Below are positions 15,007 through 28,580 of a DNA stretch of 64,000 bases, in pieces (the stretch's first letter is position 1; each line of letters opens with the position of its first letter). Under the pieces are notes generated by a model, which saw nothing but the letters and a program-made list of their open reading frames with translations, did not search any database and was not told where the DNA came from. The stretch is from Amorphochlora amoebiformis (lineage: Eukaryota; Cercozoa; Chlorarachniophyceae), in NCBI GenBank assembly GCA_054601695.1, contig BAAHQB010000044.1, positions 496,001 through 560,000 of the forward strand. Direction: 5' to 3'. Made by a program: the position numbers and the translations under genes.

Positions 15007-15337
15007 CTAAGGTGGCGCCCCACCTTGCTATATAGCATATATATATATATATATATACATACATATATATATATATATACATATATATTATATATATATA
15101 CATATATATATATATACTCGTACTAATGTATACATGTACGCTCAAGAAATTTACACGGTACATGGGTCACGTGACATGGCTACGTGATGGTTATACACTG
15201 TCACGTGACTAAAAAGCCGTTGAGAGAAGGCCATTCTCTACCGTTTCTTGTCGGACTACATAGAGTCTAGCGATCAGTATATGAGCATCTATAGCTTGCG
15301 TGGGTTAGCAGTATATTACGTGTGTATGTATATGTTA

Positions 15338-15375
<38 letters not shown>

Positions 15376-15893
15376 GGCTATTGGCCTCTCAATATAAAGG
15401 TAGTGATGTCTTCAGGGTATTATATATATATATACATATATTACACACACACATATATATATATGTATATGTACATATACTTAAATATACACATACATAC
15501 AGGTATACACATACATACACACACACACATTCATACATACGTATACATACACAAACAACTCATCACTGCGACGACCTATTCTTCTTGAAGCTATTTGACT
15601 TGTGGTAAAAAGGTCAGGAATATCTTCTGGATAGTATAATGCACTCTCCAAGGCCTCATAACCATGCGAATCGTGCTCCGAGGGCCTAGCGAAGAGGTCA
15701 GGGTAATTAGCGCTTAGGATTAGAGGGATGTGTATATTGGAGCATCTGTATGTATGTGTATATAAATAAATGTATAGCTTTATGTTGTGAGATATAGACG
15801 TATGCATATATATATATATTTATATATATATATATATACATATTTATATATATATATATATATATATATGTATACGTATGTACGAATACTAGT

Positions 15894-15944
<51 letters not shown>

Positions 15945-16107
15945 ATACAATATATATACAACTAGATCTGTGAATATATATATTTATATATTTGTATACT
16001 TATGTATAGATTTAACGTGTATACATATAATGTATATTCCTGAATAGAAAAGTCTGGCTCCATACATCTCTCTCTCTCATATATATGTGTATATATGTGT
16101 ATATATA

Positions 16108-16139
<32 letters not shown>

Positions 16140-16395
16140 GATTTACAAATACAATTCATTTTTACTTACAACATAGGATATAAATATACAAACATAATGT
16201 ATGTACATATATGCACAGGAAGAAATAATATGTAAAATTTTACTTACATCATATGATATTAATATACATACATAATGCATGTATATATATGTATATAGTC
16301 ATTTGATGATGTGTAGGAGGACAACCAGATGTGTTGAACAGCTTGGTTGGAGAAGGCCGCTAATTTGCGAGAATACTAATGTATGTTACATATAT

Positions 16396-16443
<48 letters not shown>

Positions 16444-16606
16444 TATATATCATTTGCAAGAATACCGATGTATGATATAAATATTGTGCAAATATATTTA
16501 TACATATATATATATATGTATCGTTTGCGAGAATACTAATGTATGTTAATGTGCAAATATATATGGATAAATACATACATATATATATATATATTAATAA
16601 TTTACA

Positions 16607-16641
<35 letters not shown>

Positions 16642-16716
16642 CAAGAAAGGAAGGTATAACATCGAAGGATGAATATATATGACATATATATATATATACA
16701 CATATGTATATATATG

Positions 16717-16748
<32 letters not shown>

Positions 16749-16975
16749 TCATATGTACATATGCATATATATATATATATATATGTATACATATACATAT
16801 ATATATATATTATATATATATATATACATATATATGTATATTTATACATAGATAAGATATAGAATTAGGTAGTATTGCCTGAAGGAGGGATGTGATAACA
16901 TCAAGGATGAAAATAATACATACATATATGCATATATAATATATATATATAAATAATTATATAGATGTATGTATA

Positions 16976-17034
<59 letters not shown>

Positions 17035-17122
17035 TATATATAGGAATGGTATATATATATATAGGTACAATATATATATATATATACATATATATATTAT
17101 ATGTATAATATATATACACATA

Positions 17123-17165
<43 letters not shown>

Positions 17166-17246
17166 TATATCTATGTTTCATATAGGTAATTAATATTACC
17201 TAAAAAACAATGCGATAACGTCAAATGATGAAGGTAATATATATAC

Positions 17247-17301
<55 letters not shown>

Positions 17302-17649
17302 CCTGTATATGCATATCAGATAATTAGGTAATATTACCTGAAGAAGGGATGCGATAACGTCAAAGGATGATTGGATGGTACCGATTATCACATCACATGA
17401 ACTTAATATTACTAAATCCTCTATTGTTGCCTATATAGATATATATATTTACTATGTATATAAGTATATGTGTATGTATTATATAAATACAAATATATAT
17501 GTATATATATTTATATTTATATATATATATATATATATAAATATAAATATAAATATATATGTATATAATATAATATTTGTATTGCATAGATATACATGTA
17601 AATCTGTGAATATCTGGTACATGTAAAAGGATGTGTACATGTTTTTGCA

Positions 17650-17687
<38 letters not shown>

Positions 17688-17776
17688 GTATATATATACG
17701 TGTATATAGCATACGCGTATAATATATATGTATATTTCTATATATATATATATATGTGTATATATATATATATATG

Positions 17777-17819
<43 letters not shown>

Positions 17820-18479
17820 CATATCATACATAAAATTGCATACATATATGCATATATATATATATATGTATATATATAGATATGTGTATATCTGTATATA
17901 AATATGTGCTATCTTTACCCGAGTCATTCGTCGAGAGTTAGCGGCTTTTATCTGGAAACACAGCCACGAGCGCACATGAACATAATATATATATGTACAT
18001 ATATATATATATATATATCTATATATATATATATATGTGCAAAAATGTACACACATATACATAGATACATCTACACACACACATGTACATTTACACATAT
18101 ACGCACACATACACATGTATATATAAATCACATCTACATAAAGTAATATAGTTTAATATGACATAATACACAATGTATCACAATACAGCATAACGTTTTG
18201 CAATACCACAAAAAACAAAGCAAAATAGAACATGTGGAATTGATATAATCTTAACAGGTGCTATAACTCATACACATATTTATTTTCATATTTACTTGCA
18301 ATATACATGTGCGTACATATATATATATATACATATATATACATATATATATATATACATATATATACATATATATATATATGATATATTATATATACGA
18401 AACCATAAGGGAGTGTTGGGAGATGACGTCAGCCCCCTTAAATGCCTCATGTGTCCCGTCCTTTGGCCTATACCTGACA

Positions 18480-18515
<36 letters not shown>

Positions 18516-18542
18516 ATATATATATGTGCATATATATATATA

Positions 18543-18576
<34 letters not shown>

Positions 18577-18713
18577 TATGTATATATTATATATATATAT
18601 ATATGTGTTTATATATATGCATTAAATGCCTCATGTGTCCCGTCTTTTGGCCGATGTCTGACAATAATATATATATATATTTTTTTTTATATATGTATAT
18701 ATTTATATATATT

Positions 18714-18746
<33 letters not shown>

Positions 18747-18787
18747 ATAGAAACATATATATATATATACATATATATTTATACTGG

Positions 18788-18819
<32 letters not shown>

Positions 18820-18963
18820 CCAGTATAAATATATATGTATATATATATGCATATATGTGAATTTTCATTGTCAAATATGTAATATTCGCATTGTATATAT
18901 ATATATATATGTATATGTTAGATATATATTATCATAAATATCAATATATATACATGAACATAT

Positions 18964-19009
<46 letters not shown>

Positions 19010-19478
19010 CATATAAGTTATATATATATATATATATATATATTACATGCACACACAAACAACCTGTGACATCTACAGAAATCCATATGATATTATTCAC
19101 AATATATGGATATGTAACGATGTAAGTGTTAAATATATACAACAGTATACATGATGTATATTTACATAATAATGATTTATATATATATATATATATATTT
19201 ATGCATTTTTGCAAATACTCTTAACTCAAATAACACAGGGGTTCCTAGATGCCTAGCTGCATACAAAAAAACCAGAAGTCACCCTTCCAGAGGAATTCTC
19301 GAAGTTTCTCGCAGATTTCTAGAAAGTTCCTGGAATTCTCTCGGATTCAGAAGCTGAGGCACATACCTTCTTGATCTCACTTCTAATCCTAGCCGTCCGG
19401 GTTTTACGCGTCTCATGCAAATCATGAATATCGCTGGTAAACCACACCGCAGCGCTAACAATGAATTATGCGTATATG

Positions 19479-19511
<33 letters not shown>

Positions 19512-19615
19512 TACATATATTTATATATGTACATAATATATACTTTTGAATTATTAGACATATGACCTCTAATCCAAATTTAAAATTAATATTACAAAAA
19601 GATATATATATATAC

Positions 19616-19649
<34 letters not shown>

Positions 19650-19893
19650 GCATATACATATGTATATATCCATATGTATAAACACATATATGATTACTAC
19701 ACGAAAGAGATAGATAGTCATGTAACCTCTTAAGAGCGAGATGCGGAATCTTGCCCTCTCCCGTAACACCACTGGTAGCCCCAACAGAACACCCCAAGCC
19801 TAGAAGTGGAAAAATTCATATGTTAGATATGTGTTGTATGGTACACCTTGAGGTCAAATTCTTAATCTTTTCTCTCATATATATGTATGTATG

Positions 19894-19936
<43 letters not shown>

Positions 19937-20152
19937 TGTATGTTTGTGTTTGTGTGTACTTTTATACATATGAATGGATTGTGTGTGTATATATGTGTGT
20001 GTATATATGTGTGTGTATGTATGTATGCATATATATGCATATATATGTATATCTATATATGTACACACAAACATATATATATATGTATACATATATATAT
20101 ATATATATATATATTTACACATATATATATATATATATATATAAATATATGT

Positions 20153-20193
<41 letters not shown>

Positions 20194-21889
20194 TATACAT
20201 ATCTATATATATATTTATTTATATATAAGATTAGGATTAAGATTTGGGTTAGGGTTACGTCGTGGCTAGGGTTAGGGTTTAAATTAAGGATTTCTAGGGT
20301 TAGGGTAAAGGTCTTAGTTACATTATGATTAGGGTAGGTCTGCATTAAGGTCTATACGTCGGGCTTATGCTTAAGGTCGCGCATAGCATTAGGGTTTTGG
20401 TCAGGGTAGCGTTATGTTTGGGTTACGATTAAGGTTGGATTAGGGTTAGGGTTAGGGTTAGGATTAGGGTTACGGTTAGGGTTAGGGTTACATCAGGATT
20501 AGGATAGGGTTAGGGTCACATTAGGATTAGGGATAGGGTTAGGGTCAGAGTTTGTGAAGGTTTGCGTTTGGGTTAGGGTTTTTTGGATTTAGTTTGGGTT
20601 ACGATAGGGTGAGGATGGTTAGCGATACGGGTTGGGCTAGGGGTATTTTTAGGTGGTTAGGGTTGTTAAGATTCGGTCAAAATACGTTTGGGTTAGTGTT
20701 AGGATTAGGGTTAGGATTAGGGTTAGGGTTAGGGTTAGGGTTAGGGTTAGGGTTAGGGTTAGGGTTTGGGCTAGGGTTAGGGTTAGGGTTAAGGTAGGAT
20801 TAGGGTTAGGGTTGGGGCTAGTGCTACGGTTGGTTTAGGGCTATTTATGTTTAGGGTTGGGGTTAGGACTAGCGTGAAGATTTGAGTTAGGGTGACGTTG
20901 GGGTTAGATTTAGGATTCGGGTTAGGTTTAGGGTGTTATCTTAGGGCTATTTTAGGGTTAGGTTCGGGTTAGGTTTGCGTTTGGGTTAGGTTAGGGTGGG
21001 GATTATGGTTTGGGTTAGGGTTAGGGTTTAGGGTTAGGGATATGATTTAGGGTTAGGGTTACGTTAGGATTAGGGTTAGGGCTACGTTAGGGTTAGGATT
21101 AGGGTTAAGGTCAGGGTTAGGGTTAGGGTTGGGATTAGCTTAGAGTTTTTGGTTAGGTTTATTTTAGGTTAGTTTCAGGGTTAGGGACAGAATTACATAG
21201 GATTAGGGTTCGGGACGAAATTACGTTGGGATTAGGGTTAGAGTTCGGATTCGGGCTTGAGTCACGCTGGCAGTTACGTTGGGGTGATGGCTAGGGTTAG
21301 AGTTAAGAGTTTGGGTTCGGGTTCGAGTTACGTTGGGTTTTGGGATCAGGGTTAGGGTTAAGATTAGGGTTAGGGTTAGGGTTAGGGTTAGGGTTAGGGT
21401 TATGGTTAGGGATATTTTAGGGTGAGGTTTAAGATTGGGTTATGGTCACATTATTTGGGTTTAGGTTAGGGTTAGGGTTGCGTTAGGTTTCATAGTTAGG
21501 GTTATGGCTAGGTTTAGGGTTAGGATTAGGGTTGCGTTAGGGTTAGGGTTAGGGTTAGGGTTTGGATTAGAGCGCTACGTCAAGCTTAGGGTTAGGATTA
21601 GGGTTAGGGTTAGGGTTAGGTTTGGGTTAGGATTTTTTCTGGGTTATATTTATGCTTAGGGTTAGGATTGCATTAGAGTTAGGGTTAGCGTTTGGGTTAC
21701 GTTAGCATTATGGTTAGGAATAGGATTAGGGTTAGGGTTATGGTTAGAGTTAGGGTTATGGTTAGGGTTAGGTTATGGTTAGGGTTAGGGTTGGCTTGGT
21801 TGTTTTTGTGCCTTGGAGGTCAGGAGACTCGTGCTTGGGTGTGCTGGGCTCTTTTTTAGGTCTATATGTGTATGTTCTATGTATATAAA

Positions 21890-21931
<42 letters not shown>

Positions 21932-22020
21932 TTAAAATATATATATATATATATCGATAAACATATAAATATATATATTACATTTATTTTTTATAATATG
22001 CATGCACATATATACATATG

Positions 22021-22053
<33 letters not shown>

Positions 22054-22074
22054 GTATATATATATGTATAAATA

Positions 22075-22157
<83 letters not shown>

Positions 22158-22730
22158 ATATATTGTAGCATTTACATATATATATATATATATATACATA
22201 ATATATATATATATATATATATGATCAAAGAGAGAGAAAAAGAGAAAGAGAGAAAGAGAGAGAAAGGAAAAAAGAGAGAAAGACAGCGAAAGGGAGAAAG
22301 AGAAAGAGAGATAAAAAGAGAGAGAAAAGAGAGAGAGAGAGAGAAAGAGAGAGAAAGAGAGAGAAAGAGAGAGAAAGAGAGAAAGAGAAAAAGAGAGAAA
22401 GAGAGAGAAAGAGAGATAGAGAAAAAGAGAGAAAGAGAGAAAAAGAGAGAAAGAGAGAAAAAGAGAGAAAGAGAGAAAAAAGAGAGAAAGAGAGAGAAAG
22501 AGAGAAAGAGAAAAAGAGAGAAAGAGAGAGAAAGAGAGAGACAGAGAGATAAAGAGAGAGACAGAGAGAAAAAGAGACAGAAAGAGAGACACAGAGAGAG
22601 AAAGAGAGAGAAAGAGTGAGACAGAGAGAGAAAGAGTGAGACAGAGAGAGAAAGAGAGAGAAAGTGAGAAAGAGAGAGAAAGTGAGAGACAGAGAGAGAA
22701 AGAGAGTGACAGAGAGAGAAAGAGAGAGAA

Positions 22731-22769
<39 letters not shown>

Positions 22770-23032
22770 CAGAGAGAGAAAGAGAGAGAAAAAGAGAGGA
22801 AGAAAGAGAGAGAAAGAGAAAAGAGAAAAACAGAGGAGGAGAGGGAAAGAGAGAGACAGAGAGAGAAAGAGAGAGAAAGAGAGAGAGAAAGAGAGGTTTA
22901 GCGTGAAAGAGTGATTAGAAGGATGTCATTTGAACCTAAAGGTATTGTTTACGCCTTTGTCCTTGAAATAAAAGCATCGTGGACTGAATAATATATGTAT
23001 GCATATGTATATGTACAGATATACTATATAAA

Positions 23033-23068
<36 letters not shown>

Positions 23069-23201
23069 CATATGCATATACATATACACACACGAATATA
23101 TATATATATAATATATACTGTATATCGATATGTATGTGTTTACATACACACATATATATATATCTATATATATTTATGTATATATGTATATATATACATA
23201 T

Positions 23202-23244
<43 letters not shown>

Positions 23245-23304
23245 AAGAGTACTCGAGGTGATGGACTTCCGTGGGTAAGGCCTCAGCCTGTACAATATAT
23301 ATAC

Positions 23305-23354
<50 letters not shown>

Positions 23355-23385
23355 ATATATATATATATATATGTATGTATATATT

Positions 23386-23443
<58 letters not shown>

Positions 23444-23532
23444 AACATATATCTATACATATATGTGTTTACATATATATATATATATAAATATATATAT
23501 ATATATGTATATATATATAATGTATATATTAG

Positions 23533-23564
<32 letters not shown>

Positions 23565-23702
23565 TTGTATGTTAAATATGTGATTCTGTCTTTTTTCCAA
23601 TGAGCTATTATGTACAGTGTTTTTTTTAATTAGGTATGTATACTTTAATCAATATTATTCATAGTTTTATATATATAAATACATAAATACATACGTATAT
23701 AT

Positions 23703-23733
<31 letters not shown>

Positions 23734-23741
23734 ATATTATA

Positions 23742-23801
<60 letters not shown>

Positions 23802-24569
23802 GGGCATTGACACCACTTGATTATGCTGGGAGCGACCACAGCAGATACCATTTTTTGGTTTACATGCTGACACGTGTGCGAGAGGATGCGTGTGCTAGTA
23901 TGTGTTAGGGTTTAAGGATATGGTTAAGATCGGGGTTAGGGTTAGGGTTAGGGTTAGGGTTAGATTAAGGGTAATCCTCTCTCTCTCTTCCTCTCTCTCT
24001 TCCGCTCTCCCTCTCTTCCTCTCTCTCTTCTCCTCTCTCTCTCTTCCTCTCTCTCTCTTCAAGGGTTAGAGATAGGGTCAGGGGTGCTGTTGGGGTTGTG
24101 GTGTTGACCGAGTCTGTGGCCCAAAACACTCCCGAGGTTTCCTCTGGAATCTCTTGAAGGTATGCCTTGATATCGTGTAGACTTAATGTTATATTAGAAT
24201 GTAATATATATATATATATATATTACACACACATATAATATATATATATATATTACATACATTTACCCACCTGTATACATGTGTAAATATACATGCATAC
24301 ATATACATATATATATACATATATATATATATATAGATATAATTATATTTCATGTATATATATATGTGTATAAATATATATATTTTTATATATATATACA
24401 TATTTACATATTTATATATGTATGTATATGTATATATGTATGTATTTATATTTACGCATATGTGTATATAATCATAGGCCATACCTAATTAGGAAATGTT
24501 TTCTTTCTCCATCTCTTTATATGTATATACTGTATTATAACACAATATATATACATATACATGTACATA

Positions 24570-24633
<64 letters not shown>

Positions 24634-24634
24634 G

Positions 24635-24712
<78 letters not shown>

Positions 24713-24799
24713 CATATATGCATATATATACAATATACATATATATATATATATATATATGTATACTTACATAGATATATATATATATATATATTATAT

Positions 24800-24850
<51 letters not shown>

Positions 24851-25239
24851 CACATATACATATATAAATACGAATATCTTCATCTTCATTAGTCCCCCAA
24901 ATATAATGTACGAGTTTTGACACATGTATATGCATATCATAGGCATATTGAAGGTACTATATATACATATCTCATGCATTGGATACATACGTACGTACGT
25001 AGATGTTCATGATATACCTGAGTAGGAAATACCTTCCTTTCTGGATATCGAGCAGTGCCTTTCTCTGTCTTCTTCTCAAGATCCCCCCTGGGTGTTACAT
25101 GTGTATATTGATTCAAAAGTATACAAACTGGTTACAAATTTACATGGTTTGTGTAAAAATATGTATAATATATATATATATATATATATTTCTATGAACT
25201 TTAAGTATTATACATAATATATATATATATATTATATAT

Positions 25240-25285
<46 letters not shown>

Positions 25286-25450
25286 CTATAAACTTTAAGT
25301 ATTATACATCAATGTATATATATATGTAGATTTATATATATATCATATATTATATATATATATACATATATCATAGCTATATATATATATATATATAATC
25401 TATATACATACACAAACACACACATACACATATATTTTTTATATATACAT

Positions 25451-25508
<58 letters not shown>

Positions 25509-25547
25509 ACTACCGTCGAACGTGAATTCCAACCACCAGCCCAGCCG

Positions 25548-25620
<73 letters not shown>

Positions 25621-25882
25621 GCATATATATATATATTATATATTATTACCGTCGAACGTGAATTCCTACCACCAGCCCAGCCGGGTTTCGATTCCGTAGC
25701 ATAGACTGCACACCACTTACAACGTGTTCTACGTGCCGCTATGTAATGTCGATAACCTCTTATATTTATTATACGTGTACATATATACTTGGTTTTTGTG
25801 TATGATGGTATATATATATATATATATATTATTCGTATAACATAACATATATACATAATATATATAAAAATATATATATATG

Positions 25883-25925
<43 letters not shown>

Positions 25926-26374
25926 TGTGTAGTATATGTATAGATGTAGTATACATGTGCATGTGTAGATTATTACATACATAATATACATATAAAAATA
26001 GATAGATTCAAACACACATGTACATATATATTTATAATATACATAAATATATATATATATACATATATGCATATACGCATATATATATGTGTGTGTGTAT
26101 ATTCATATATGTACATATACACATATATACATACTGCATATGAATAAAACATTGGTAAAGCAGAGAGCTGGTATATATATGTACATAGATATGTGCATAT
26201 ATATGTACATATCTATGTAGAGATATACATGAATATACATGTACATATACATTGCATACACACAGGATACTAGTATATTGCTATATTAACCTGTAAGGTA
26301 GGTAGCAGCCTTGAAACGTACCTGGTTATTGTACTCGCCCAAATCTAGATGTATATATATATATATGTAATTAC

Positions 26375-26406
<32 letters not shown>

Positions 26407-26940
26407 GTAATTACATATGTATATATGTATATATATATATTATATTTGTATGTATGTATATATGTTAATGTATATATTGTCCATGTATATGCATACACAT
26501 ATATACATGCACATAACACACCTACATACATACATACATAAATAAATACACACATAGATAAATACATACATACATACATAAATACTTACATCCATGCATA
26601 AAATTACCTACATACATTCATACATCAATACATACGCCAAATCTAAATATATCTCCATAGCACATACGCAAAACATACAAACGAACCATCTTGGCAGTAG
26701 AATCGGACAAAAACAAGTCTCGAAACTTGGGAGCGGGAGAAAATAAAGCCACCCCTGCTCTCCGCATGTCTGCAATCTTCACTCGTGCACCGTCGTGGCT
26801 GAATATACGCAAAGCGCAGGTATGCATATGATGTGTGTGTGTATGCTGTATATGTAACATGTAACTATGTTACGTATAAATCTATATATATATATCTATA
26901 TATATATATGTATATCTATATTATTCATTCATACATATTC

Positions 26941-26971
<31 letters not shown>

Positions 26972-27029
26972 CATATATAAATATATATATATATATATAT
27001 AAATACAAAAAAATATGTATGTAAATACT

Positions 27030-27066
<37 letters not shown>

Positions 27067-27539
27067 AGATACATATACATATATACATACATGTATGTAT
27101 GTACATTCATCACACTGAACTAATATTTATATTACACGTATAACAAGGGTCTAATTTTCCTAGCAGAACAAGCATATATATACATATATCTCTCCCTCTT
27201 TCCCTCCCCTCTCTTCCCTTTCTCGCTCTGTTTCTCCCCCTCTCTGTCGCCACCCTATATCCCGCGTATCTCCCCCTCGAAACGCAATTTCATCTCTTTC
27301 TCTTTCACTCTATCTCTCTAATTCTTTCTCTGAATGTACGATTATCTGTATATTTGTCTCTATTCCCCCCCACCCCCCCCTCTCTCTCTTGTATGATGTA
27401 CTTTGCGTATCCAGAGACCAAATGAAGTCGCTCTTTTCGAGAGACATCATGGTAGGCGCAGGGCCCCAAGGGGCGGAAGATGCATTCGAACGAGAAGCCG
27501 ACGAGAGAAGGATCACGACAGCGGGAACCTTGGGATAGT

Positions 27540-27570
<31 letters not shown>

Positions 27571-27639
27571 GTATATTTATATTTATGCATATATATATAT
27601 ATATATGTATATTATGTGAATACATGTATATGTAATACA

Positions 27640-27676
<37 letters not shown>

Positions 27677-27687
27677 GTATCTAAAGC

Positions 27688-27722
<35 letters not shown>

Positions 27723-27789
27723 CTAAGTATAGATATAGATATACATATATATATATATATATTTATTATATATATATATATATATATAT

Positions 27790-27827
<38 letters not shown>

Positions 27828-27862
27828 CACACATGTATATATATATATAATATATATATTAT

Positions 27863-27905
<43 letters not shown>

Positions 27906-27922
27906 ATATAATATATATATAT

Positions 27923-27996
<74 letters not shown>

Positions 27997-28036
27997 CCTA
28001 TACACATATATATATATATATCTATATGCATGCATA

Positions 28037-28101
<65 letters not shown>

Positions 28102-28110
28102 CCTATACAT

Positions 28111-28151
<41 letters not shown>

Positions 28152-28169
28152 AACATATAATGTATAGAT

Positions 28170-28215
<46 letters not shown>

Positions 28216-28243
28216 CGCATACTATAATATATATTACACATAC

Positions 28244-28282
<39 letters not shown>

Positions 28283-28439
28283 ATATATATTTACTATATA
28301 CTTTACATCTCTAAAATGTATCTCTAAAATGTATACATACATATACAATATTTATATATATATATATATATATTATATTTATATGTATGTATACATATAT
28401 ATACTCTAGAAGGATAGGTATACACGCATCATATTTAAG

Positions 28440-28485
<46 letters not shown>

Positions 28486-28549
28486 TTCCATACATGTTTC
28501 GGTGTATGTGCTTGTATATCAGAAACACATTATATCTGTATATATATTT

Positions 28550-28580
<31 letters not shown>

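Noticed and set aside
22002-22914. Arg/Glu/Lys-rich frame of 205 codons and neighbours
   Set aside because: This is a translation of a GAGA purine tract with no start context, no splice support and no sequence complexity.
27403-27540. + strand exon reading [12 protein letters not shown] with a GTAGGC donor
   Set aside because: The minus strand encodes [15 protein letters not shown], a recognisable GT23 segment with matching phases.
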